A stretch of 7,392 nucleotides of DNA from Bacteroidota bacterium (GCA_023391895.1 JAEWAC010000243.1:1-7392); one strand, 5' to 3'. Positions 1 to 5,683 are shown, counted from the first letter of the stretch. Notes: generated from the letters alone by a model not told the origin. Numbers and translations: made by a program.

Positions 1-1728
1 TTTTCGCGGGAGTGCGGATTGCCATTGGTTACCAGTGCCGCTGACGAAAACATCCTTCGGTTTTCTGCCCTGTTGAAAGACAAAAACAACCATAGTGCTT
101 CTTACCAGTTTATCACCTACCAGCGCAGCGATGTGTATAAGGGTTTTCAGAATGTGGTGCAGCACACGGCTTTGCTGAAAGGCTGGTCCATCAATAACCG
201 GCTGGCCATAACCCACTTCAGCAATGCCCTGGACGAAGGCCGTTTTGTGCGGCCGGTGGTAGATATCAGCAAGCAGTTTACGCAGCTCAAACAGGTGCGG
301 CTGGGTTTCCGGTATGCGCTGGAGCAAAATGAGGTGAAACAACAAAAGAACGACAGCTTAACCGCCAACAGCTTTTCTTTCGACACCTATTCGGTTTACC
401 TGAAAACAGACGAAGCGAAAAAGAACCGCCACACCCTTACCTTTTTTACCCGGGCCGATAAATATCCTTTGGGTAAGGAAATGCTGAAAGGTGACCGGAG
501 CTATAATGTAAACCTGCAGTCGGAATTGCTGAGCAGCGCCAAACACCAGTTATTGTTCAATGCTACCTATCGTAAGTTGCAGGTGTACAACAAAACGGTT
601 TCGCGACAAAGCGAAGACCAGACCATCTTAGGCCGAACCGAATACCTGATCAACGAATGGGAGGGCCTGCTGACCGGCAATGTGCTCTATGAGCTGGGCA
701 CCGGCCAGGAGCAGAAAAAAGATTTTACTTACATAGAAGTGCCGGCAGGACAGGGGCAGTATGTATGGAACGACTATGACAGCAATGGCGTACAGCAGCT
801 GAACGAATTTGAGATCGCACAGTTCCAGGACCAGGCCAAGTTTGTGCGTATCCTGGTGCCCAGCAATGAGTTTGTAAAAGCGGCTTATACCACCCTCAAT
901 TACCATTTCACCATCAGCCCGGCTAATGTCTTAAAAGGTGACGGGTTGAGCAGGCTGGCCAGGTTGGTGAACCGTTTTGGTTTTCAAACCTCCATGCAAA
1001 CCAGCAAAAAGTCTTTGGCTAAAGGCGGTTTTCAGTTTCATCCGCTTCAATACGACCTTAACGACACGGCCCTGCTGACATTGAACACTTCTTTTTTAAA
1101 CACACTGTCCTTTAACCGGTACTCCACCAAATGGGGCTTAGACATGAGTAATTTAAGAAACTCCGCTAAAGCCCTGCTGACCTATGGTTATGAAAGCCGC
1201 CTGCTGAACGACTGGATTTTGAAACTGCGCTGGAACATCAGTCCCTCTTTTACTTTTGACGTCAATAATAAAAAAAGCACTAATGCCCTTTATACGCCCA
1301 GCTTTGACAACCGCAACTATGAGCTGGACATTTACCAGATAGAACCGCGGCTGATTTTTGTCAACCGCACCATTTTCCGGCTGCAAACGGGTTACCGCCA
1401 TGATCATAAAAAAAACAAGGCAGCCTATGGCGGTGAGCAATCTTTCTCCAACGCTATCAACGTTGAAACCAAGTACAACGTGCTGCAAAATAGCTCCATC
1501 AATGCGCGGTTTACCTACAACCACATCCGGTACGATTACCCGGCCAATACCACCGTCAGTTATATAATGCTGGATGGCCTGCTGCCGGGACAAAATTATA
1601 TATGGAACATTGAGCTTACCAAGCGCCTGCTGAACAATGTGGAACTCAACCTGCAGTACGACGGCCGCAAACCTGGCGAGGCCCGAATCGTACACACCGG
1701 CCGGGCGGCCATCCGGGCGCTGTTTTAG
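1..1728 (+). CDS. Large outer-membrane beta-barrel-like protein, C-terminal part (5' end outside window)
   Basis: The frame is open from base 1 (FSRECGLPLVTS...), so this is the last 575 residues of a longer protein; the in-frame TTG at 19 is not a credible start. The sequence is made of many short alternating polar/aromatic stretches separated by charged turns (for example HTLTFFTRADKY, HQLLFNATYRKLQVY, SINARFTYNHIRYDY), as in outer-membrane beta-barrels. It ends in Phe (GRAAIRALF), fitting the C-terminal aromatic of barrel proteins. An EF-hand-like loop, DYDSNGVQQLNE, lies at residues 258-269 after a GQGQYVWN segment. No TonB-box, plug or enzymatic motif is visible in this part. It resembles the very large surface or barrel proteins of unknown function common in Bacteroidota, but I cannot name a family; a distant SprA-like or receptor relationship is possible. 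It converges on ychF. Coding status is sure; the barrel assignment is an inference. Confidence 0.85.
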   Translation, partial: FSRECGLPLVTSAADENILRFSALLKDKNNHSASYQFITYQRSDVYKGFQNVVQHTALLKGWSINNRLAITHFSNALDEGRFVRPVVDISKQFTQLKQVRLGFRYALEQNEVKQQKNDSLTANSFSFDTYSVYLKTDEAKKNRHTLTFFTRADKYPLGKEMLKGDRSYNVNLQSELLSSAKHQLLFNATYRKLQVYNKTVSRQSEDQTILGRTEYLINEWEGLLTGNVLYELGTGQEQKKDFTYIEVPAGQGQYVWNDYDSNGVQQLNEFEIAQFQDQAKFVRILVPSNEFVKAAYTTLNYHFTISPANVLKGDGLSRLARLVNRFGFQTSMQTSKKSLAKGGFQFHPLQYDLNDTALLTLNTSFLNTLSFNRYSTKWGLDMSNLRNSAKALLTYGYESRLLNDWILKLRWNISPSFTFDVNNKKSTNALYTPSFDNRNYELDIYQIEPRLIFVNRTIFRLQTGYRHDHKKNKAAYGGEQSFSNAINVETKYNVLQNSSINARFTYNHIRYDYPANTTVSYIMLDGLLPGQNYIWNIELTKRLLNNVELNLQYDGRKPGEARIVHTGRAAIRALF

Positions 1729-1749
1729 GTGAGGAGTTTAACGTTGAAA

Positions 1750-1773
1750 GTTCACGAGTTCACATGTTCACAA
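1750..1773. repeat. Three GTTCAC copies at 8-bp period
   Basis: GTTCAC occurs at 1750-1755, 1758-1763 and 1766-1771, each starting exactly 8 bases after the previous one, with variable dinucleotides between. It begins 21 bases after the stop of the barrel-protein gene. There is no coding potential here. It looks like a decayed short tandem repeat, with no function that can be read from the sequence. Confidence 0.7.
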
Positions 1774-1780
1774 TTTGAAT

Positions 1781-1817
1781 CGCAGATTATGCAGATTTGA
1801 TAAGGATTTCGCAGATG
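1781..1817. repeat. Degenerate GCAGAT repeats
   Basis: CGCAGATT (1781-1788), GCAGATTT (1791-1798) and CGCAGAT (1810-1816) are three near-identical copies at irregular spacing. They directly follow the GTTCAC octamers and precede the 159-bp inverted-repeat segment. Their function is unknown. Confidence 0.5.
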
Positions 1818-1824
1818 GGGGAGA

Positions 1825-1983
1825 CTATGGGTTTTTGAAAGAGTTGTTGTTTGTATAGCCTGGCTCAGAAATGTTTTAAAAAGTCCATACGTTAATTCCA
1901 TTGCTTAAAATACCTATGCAGCCCGGCCTCCCTCTCCACCGGGGAGGGAGCAGAGGGAGGGGCCAAGGTTCAAAAACCCATAG
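1825..1983. repeat. 159-bp segment bounded by perfect 15-bp inverted repeats (MITE-like or long stem-loop)
   Basis: CTATGGGTTTTTGAA at 1825-1839 is the exact reverse complement of TTCAAAAACCCATAG at 1969-1983. The bases just outside, GGAGA (1820-1824) and GGACA (1984-1988), match at 4 of 5 positions, which could be a decayed target-site duplication but is weak. There is no ORF inside, so it would be non-autonomous if mobile. The interior includes the palindrome AGCCTGGCT (1857-1865) and the G-rich hairpin block at 1925-1964. It sits between the convergent stops of the barrel-protein gene and ychF, a tolerated site for small repeats and also a place where a large RNA stem-loop could end transcription. 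The inverted repeat is certain; the nature of the element is not. Confidence 0.6.
1925..1964 (+). other. G-quadruplex motif overlapping two alternative hairpins
   Basis: Four G-runs, GGGG (1941-1944), GGG (1946-1948), GGG (1955-1957) and GGGG (1959-1962), have loops of 1, 6 and 1 bases and satisfy the standard G3+N1-7 quadruplex pattern. The upstream pyrimidine strand can pair with either half. One hairpin joins 1928-1937 to 1941-1950 (10 pairs including one G-U, loop ACC). The other joins 1925-1935 to 1952-1964 with a two-G bulge. The two are mutually exclusive. No T-run follows, so it is not a standard intrinsic terminator. Confidence 0.6.
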
Positions 1984-2002
1984 GGACAGATGCACCCAAA
2001 CA

Positions 2003-2020
2003 ACTTAAAACTTAAAACTT
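2003..2020. repeat. ACTTAAA heptamer tandem repeat (about 2.6 copies)
   Basis: ACTTAAA at 2003-2009 and 2010-2016 is followed by a partial ACTT at 2017-2020, five bases from the ychF stop codon. It would be in the ychF 3' untranslated region. It has the same 7-base period as the two arrays in the ychF leader but a different unit. Confidence 0.65.
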
Positions 2021-2025
2021 CCCAT

Positions 2026-3123
2026 TTACACATTAAAACGGAAGTGCATCACATCGCCGTCTTTTACAATGTATTCCTTTCCTTCAATACGCAGTTTACC
2101 GGCTTCGCGGCAGGCGGCTTCCGAGCCTAAGGTGATGAAATCATCATAGCCAATTACTTCTGCTTTGATAAAGCCTTTTTCGAAATCGGTATGGATAACG
2201 GAGGCGGCCTGTGGTGCTTTCCAGCCTTCGTGGATGGTCCAGGCACGTACTTCCTGCACCCCGGCGGTAAAATAAGTTTGCAGCTTCAGCAGTTGATAGG
2301 CACTGCGGATCAGGCGGTTCAGGGCGGGTTCCTTCATGCCGTACTCCTCCATAAACATCTGCTGGTCCTCGGGATTTTCCATTTCGGAGATCTGCGCTTC
2401 AATGGAGTTGTTCATGATGATCACCTCGGCATCTTCACCCTTTACCGCTTCCTTTAAAATTTCAGAATATTTGTTGCCGGTATGCATGGAAGCTTCGTCC
2501 ACATTGGCTACATATAAAACGGGCTTGGCTGTCAGTAAAAACAAATCGGCTATGGCCGGCAGTTCTTCTTTTGACAGCTGTAGTTCGCGAATGTTCTTAC
2601 CCTGCTCCAGGTGGGCTTTGCAGCGCTGAAGGATTTCCAGTTCCGCTTTGGCCTTGGGGTCCGTCTTTGCCATTTTCTCGGCACGGGCCAACTTTTTTTC
2701 CACGCTTTCCAGGTCTTTCAGCTGGAGCTCGGTATCAATAATTTCTTTGTCAGATACAGGATTGATGGCACCTTCATCACGCAGGATGTTTTCGTCCTCA
2801 AAACAACGGATCACATGAATAATGGCATCTACCTCGCGGATGTTGCCTAAAAACTTATTGCCCAATCCTTCACCTTTACTGGCACCCCGTACCAGCCCGG
2901 CTATATCCACGATTTCAATCTGGGTAGGTATGATACGGTTGGGCTGTACCAGTTCGGCCAGCTTGTGCAAACGCTTGTCCGGTACATCTACAAGGCCTAC
3001 GTTGGGCTCAATGGTACAAAAACGGTAATTACTTGCCTGAGCCTTGGCACTATTGCTGACGGCGTTAAAAAGCGTTGATTTTCCTACATTGGGTAAGCCT
3101 ACGATACCTGCTTGCAATGCCAT
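2026..3123 (-). CDS. ychF: YchF/OLA1-family nucleotide-binding translation factor
   Basis: At 365 residues it is close to E. coli YchF (363) and alignable along its whole length. It has the P-loop GLPNVGKS (residues 9-16), DIAG (73-76) and the stretch RGASKGEGLGNKFL (79-92). The G4 position reads NVDE (207-210) instead of NKxD, the family hallmark that lets these Obg-related proteins bind ATP rather than strictly GTP. Residues about 130-200 form the charged helical coiled-coil insert. Residues about 281-365, starting LQTYFTAGVQEVRAWT and ending DGDVMHFRFNV, are the TGS domain. YchF is a cytosolic ribosome-associated ATPase linked to stress responses. The residue aligned with E. coli His114 is Arg115. 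The start is ATG with no Shine-Dalgarno; the leader carries heptamer repeats up to the ATG and a TAnnTTTG-type promoter core lies further upstream. It is monocistronic by context, convergent with the barrel gene and divergent from the Spm fusion. Confidence 0.97.
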   Translation of the reverse strand: MALQAGIVGLPNVGKSTLFNAVSNSAKAQASNYRFCTIEPNVGLVDVPDKRLHKLAELVQPNRIIPTQIEIVDIAGLVRGASKGEGLGNKFLGNIREVDAIIHVIRCFEDENILRDEGAINPVSDKEIIDTELQLKDLESVEKKLARAEKMAKTDPKAKAELEILQRCKAHLEQGKNIRELQLSKEELPAIADLFLLTAKPVLYVANVDEASMHTGNKYSEILKEAVKGEDAEVIIMNNSIEAQISEMENPEDQQMFMEEYGMKEPALNRLIRSAYQLLKLQTYFTAGVQEVRAWTIHEGWKAPQAASVIHTDFEKGFIKAEVIGYDDFITLGSEAACREAGKLRIEGKEYIVKDGDVMHFRFNV

Positions 3124-3162
3124 GATTTATGTATGATTTACGATTTTAGATTTATGATTTAG
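3124..3162. repeat. GATTTAN heptamer array in the ychF leader
   Basis: Four consecutive 7-base units, GATTTAC, GATTTTA, GATTTAT and GATTTAG, occupy 3135-3162. A further GATTTA lies at 3124-3129, directly against the ychF start codon. Read in the ychF direction this is a run of TAAATC-type units, giving an A/U-rich leader with no Shine-Dalgarno that is likely unstructured. Copy-number change would alter leader length without touching the protein. Confidence 0.7.
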
Positions 3163-3168
3163 ATACCA

Positions 3169-3190
3169 TCAACGGTCAAAGGTCAACGGT
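3169..3190. repeat. TCAAMGG heptamer array (3 copies)
   Basis: TCAACGG (3169-3175), TCAAAGG (3176-3182) and TCAACGG (3183-3189) form three exact-period heptamers. They lie between the GATTTAN array and the predicted ychF -7 element, so they probably fall within the transcribed ychF leader. Confidence 0.7.
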
Positions 3191-3201
3191 TTTTAGCGGC
3201 G

Positions 3202-3209
3202 CAAAGATA
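3202..3209 (-). promoter_or_regulatory. Bacteroidota-type -7 element for ychF
   Basis: Read on the - strand, bases 3209 to 3202 are TATCTTTG, an exact match to the Bacteroidota -7 consensus TAnnTTTG, followed by CGCCGC. Transcription would start a few bases downstream, leaving a leader of roughly 70 bases that contains both heptamer arrays. The upstream -33 region has no clear TTG; the nearest TTA-rich stretch is slightly too far away. Confidence 0.55.
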
Positions 3210-3263
3210 CGGATTACACCATTGGTACTTTATTAACAGCTAAACATTTAACTTCATCGCTTA

Positions 3264-3341
3264 TTAGCTTGCTGCCAGGAAACGTTAAAGTAATGGGTAG
3301 AGTGGAAGCGGAAAACACTTTATATTAAACCAGCAAGCTAA
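3264..3341. repeat. Perfect 11-bp inverted repeat spanning 78 bp upstream of the Spm fusion gene
   Basis: TTAGCTTGCTG (3264-3274) is the exact reverse complement of CAGCAAGCTAA (3331-3341), with 56 bases between. A small inner pairing, AAAGT (3287-3291) with ACTTT (3317-3321), would fold inside it. The right arm ends 21 bases before the ATG at 3363, so if transcribed it would form a long stem-loop in the leader. There is no visible target-site duplication. A recognised riboswitch class is not apparent, and no convincing TAnnTTTG promoter was found on the + strand in this region. Confidence 0.55.
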
Positions 3342-3362
3342 ATTGTAAACTGTACATACTCT

Positions 3363-4865
3363 ATGGCATTAAGCAGAATTTGGTCGGCCTTTATTATTGT
3401 TGCTATCAGCGTGGCCGCCTTCCAATATTTTTTTTCCGATAACCAGCAGATCTTCAGTCGTATGGTAGTGGGCAAAGCCGACGACCCCTACGATTCAGTT
3501 TCTTATATCATGGTGGGAGTGCCCCAGCAAGCAGGTTATACTTCGCGGGAAAGCTTTACGGGCTTTGTGGGAGCTTATGGTTACCGCCCGGCTAATGCCC
3601 CGGACCAGGCTTCGGTACTGATTGCAGATGACCTGAATAACGATTCTGTTAGGTTACTACAGGCTGCCAACCCCGCCTTAAAAGTATTTACTTACCGGTC
3701 CATACAATCCAGGCTGGTGAAAAAAGCCGATGGCATTATTGAAACGTGTAAAAGTGCGGTGAACATCAGTATTGGCTTGATCGGGATCATGGCGCTTTTT
3801 ATGGGTTTTATGAGCATAGCCGAAAAAGCCGGTGGCATCCGCCTGCTGTCCCGCATTATCGGGCCTTTTTTTTCCAGGCTGTTTCCAGAAATTCCCAAAG
3901 GGCATCCCTCCATGGGCCATATGATGATGAACTTTTCGGCCAACCTGTTGGGGCTGGACAATGCGGCCACACCTTTTGGCATTAAAGCCATGGAAAGCCT
4001 GCAGGAGCTGAATCCCAGCAAAACCGTAGCCTCTAACGCCCAGGTAATGTTTTTGTGCCTGCATGCTTCGGGCCTGACCCTGATTCCGGTAAGCATTATA
4101 GCGGCCCGTGCCGCCCTGAGGGCCCAAAACCCAACCGATATTTTTGTGCCTTGCATGATTGCCACTTTTGTGGCGACTATGGCCGCTATGTTCATTGTAT
4201 CTTTCAAACAAAAGATCAATGTTTTTCAACCGGTGATCCTGGCCTGGGTAGGCGGTATATCGGCCGTGATTGCGCTACTGGTGCTGTACCTAACCAGCCT
4301 GAATACCGAAGGAGTGCAGAGCTTTTCCAGCGTGTTGAGCAATGGTTTGATCCTTTTGATCTTCATCCTGATTATCCTTGGGGCGCTGTATAAAAAGATC
4401 AATGTGTTTGATGCTTTTATTGATGGGGCCAAGGGAGGCTTTGAAACCGCTGTGCGCATTATTCCCTACCTGGTGGGCATGCTGGTTGCCATCAGCCTGC
4501 TGCGCACGAGCGGCACTTTTGACGTGATCATCAATGGCATGAAAAGCCTGTTTGCCGCCCTGGGCGCCGACACCCGTTTTGTAGACGGCATTCCTACGGC
4601 GCTCATTAAACCGCTGAGTGGCAGCGGCGCCCGCGGCATGATGATCGACACCATGAAAACCTTTGGACCGGATTCTTTCGCCGGCCGGCTGGCTTGTATC
4701 CTGCAGGGATCTTCCGATACCACTTTTTACGTTATTGCCGTTTATTTTGGTGCAGTAGCCATAAAAGATACCCGTTACTCCGTCGGCGCCATGTTACTGG
4801 CCGACCTGGTAGGGATTATTACTTCTATTATCCTGGCGTATATGTTTTTTGGCGGAAGTGTATAA
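3363..4865 (+). CDS. Fused SpmA-SpmB spore-maturation-type membrane protein (nucleoside-recognition/Gate domains) with an extra N-terminal soluble domain
   Basis: This 500-residue integral membrane protein has a first hydrophobic segment at residues 5-24, then a polar stretch at 25-130 and many membrane segments after that. The SpmA half (about 130-280) carries NFSANLLGLDNAATPFG (190-206). The SpmB half (about 325-500) carries FIDGAKGGFETAVRIIPYLV (352-371), KPLSGSGARGMM (416-427) and QGSSDTTFYVIAVYFGA (448-464). In Bacillus, SpmA and SpmB are separate proteins needed for spore core dehydration; in Bacteroidota the two halves occur as one chain in organisms that do not sporulate, so the role here is unknown and transport is only a guess. 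Bacteroides versions, as I recall them, are nearer 410-420 residues; the surplus is the 25-130 region, predicted beta-alpha-beta-beta-alpha-beta-alpha. The start is ATG with no Shine-Dalgarno, and a long inverted repeat lies just upstream. The gene appears monocistronic, with its stop 71 bases from that of the convergent secreted-protein gene. Confidence 0.93.
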   Translation: MALSRIWSAFIIVAISVAAFQYFFSDNQQIFSRMVVGKADDPYDSVSYIMVGVPQQAGYTSRESFTGFVGAYGYRPANAPDQASVLIADDLNNDSVRLLQAANPALKVFTYRSIQSRLVKKADGIIETCKSAVNISIGLIGIMALFMGFMSIAEKAGGIRLLSRIIGPFFSRLFPEIPKGHPSMGHMMMNFSANLLGLDNAATPFGIKAMESLQELNPSKTVASNAQVMFLCLHASGLTLIPVSIIAARAALRAQNPTDIFVPCMIATFVATMAAMFIVSFKQKINVFQPVILAWVGGISAVIALLVLYLTSLNTEGVQSFSSVLSNGLILLIFILIILGALYKKINVFDAFIDGAKGGFETAVRIIPYLVGMLVAISLLRTSGTFDVIINGMKSLFAALGADTRFVDGIPTALIKPLSGSGARGMMIDTMKTFGPDSFAGRLACILQGSSDTTFYVIAVYFGAVAIKDTRYSVGAMLLADLVGIITSIILAYMFFGGSV

Positions 4866-4936
4866 TAGGTAATCGGGGTATGGGGTTTTATAGGAATTGG
4901 CTGTACCTGTTGAATTAGTATGAAGAATTACAACGG

Positions 4937-5518
4937 TTATTGGTTTCGCAGCGAACTGGTATAAGCCTTACTGATGCTTTCCAGGTTTGTTTTTTTGATC
5001 GCATTGAGGGAATGGTCGTTGATGGATTTATGAAGCTGGTAGGCTTTGCCATTCCACCTCCAGATCGGGTATTCAAAACCGGGGCCTCCAATCAGCAAAT
5101 CGGGATAGCCATTGTGGGAAGTAGCCAGTACGTCGGGCATGGTGCCCGGAAAACCCAGGTTAGGTTGGTACTGGCCATTGCTGTTTTGAATAAACAATAA
5201 TACGCTGGAGCCTGTGTTGCCAGAGGTATACAGGTTACCAAACACAATAAAAATTTCTTCTTTGCCATCTTTGTTCAGGTCGGTGGGCAGCACCAGGGCA
5301 TCAAACGGAAAGTCAGCACCTTCTTTATCCTGTATGAATTGCTGCTTATTGGCCGAGAGCAGAAAGCCCGTTTGATTAAATATTTCGTTTTTCTGTGCCG
5401 AACTCAACCGGCAGTTTACATTCTTAAACAACAGCTGGGCGCCTGCAGTTAAATTGTTTTGCGCTAAAGTAAATAAATGGGTAAAAAGCAGCCCCAACAG
5501 GAGGGATATTCTGGCCAT
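4937..5518 (-). CDS. Small secreted protein with an FG-GAP/VCBS-like calcium loop
   Basis: This 193-residue protein starts with a signal peptide: MAR, a hydrophobic run ISLLLGLLFTHLFTLA, and probable cleavage near Ala19-Gln20. There is no lipobox Cys, so it is probably periplasmic or exported. The key motif is DLNKDGKEEIFIVFGN (residues 80-95), with D80, N82, D84 and the following acidic residues in the DxNxDG arrangement of FG-GAP/VCBS integrin-like repeats. A second segment, NGYPDLLIGGPG (136-147) followed by YPIWRWNGKAYQL (150-162), resembles the next strand pair of such modules. With only one or two repeat-like units it is far shorter than a complete propeller. The start is ATG with no Shine-Dalgarno. 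It lies downstream of a strong terminator, so it is probably transcribed separately from the SusD-like gene. The exact function is not recognisable. Confidence 0.85.
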   Translation of the reverse strand: MARISLLLGLLFTHLFTLAQNNLTAGAQLLFKNVNCRLSSAQKNEIFNQTGFLLSANKQQFIQDKEGADFPFDALVLPTDLNKDGKEEIFIVFGNLYTSGNTGSSVLLFIQNSNGQYQPNLGFPGTMPDVLATSHNGYPDLLIGGPGFEYPIWRWNGKAYQLHKSINDHSLNAIKKTNLESISKAYTSSLRNQ

Positions 5519-5565
5519 AACTACCCGTTTTGATGTATATAAGTTACTACACTTTAAACGAAGTG

Positions 5566-5583
5566 CAAAGCTTTTTAAAAGCT
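5566..5583 (-). promoter_or_regulatory. Possible promoter core and overlapping palindrome upstream of the secreted-protein gene
   Basis: On the - strand, bases 5573 to 5566 read AAGCTTTG, one mismatch from TAnnTTTG, about 48 bases ahead of the start codon. It overlaps a perfect odd palindrome, AGCTTTT-T-AAAAGCT (5569-5583), which could bind a dimeric regulator. The -33 region is only TTA-rich, so support is weak. Confidence 0.3.
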
Positions 5584-5646
5584 GCTGAAGTTAATAAATG
5601 GCAGTCATTACTTCGATTAATATGGCTCAAATGGTTTTGGGGCAGA

Positions 5647-5683
5647 CAAAAAAAAGAAGCCGCCTACTGGTGAGGCGGCTTCT
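5647..5683 (-). terminator. Strong intrinsic terminator of the SusD-like operon
   Basis: On the - strand the sequence forms an 11-bp perfect stem, AGAAGCCGCCT (5683-5673) with AGGCGGCTTCT (5665-5655), around a 7-base loop. It is followed by a run of T that continues to 5648 (8 T including the last stem base). It begins 41 bases after the stop of the SusD-like gene and points away from it. It ends that operon and separates it from the secreted-protein gene. Read on the + strand there is no T-run, so it is one-directional. Confidence 0.92.

Noticed and set aside
19..21. TTG as a start codon for the barrel-protein gene
   Set aside because: The frame is open leftward to base 1 and the translated residues before it continue the same style of protein; a barrel protein would need a signal peptide, and none is present at this point.
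1153..1695. Long open frame of 180 codons on the - strand inside the barrel-protein gene
   Set aside because: It is antisense to a well-supported coding frame, has no recognisable domain, and no promoter is visible; it is a shadow frame.
1928..1950. The G/C-rich hairpin as an intrinsic terminator
   Set aside because: No T-run follows on either strand, so it does not meet the standard criterion; it is kept only as a structural motif.
3241..3362. A Bacteroidota-type promoter for the Spm fusion gene
   Set aside because: Candidate boxes such as TAAATTGT (3339-3346) differ from TAnnTTTG at two key positions and lack a TTG at the proper distance.
3678..4229. Two overlapping open frames of 175-183 codons on the - strand inside the Spm fusion gene
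   Set aside because: Both are antisense to conserved SpmA motifs, and their His/Lys/Gly- or Met/Ile-rich compositions look like mirrored membrane-protein codons.
4212..4409. The pentapeptide KINVF occurring twice in the Spm fusion (4212-4226 and 4395-4409)
   Set aside because: The second copy is typical of the SpmB start and the first lies in the linker; five residues are too few to argue for a duplication.
4866..4936. A terminator between the convergent Spm fusion and secreted-protein genes
   Set aside because: I find no stable stem followed by a T-run on either strand in these 71 bases.
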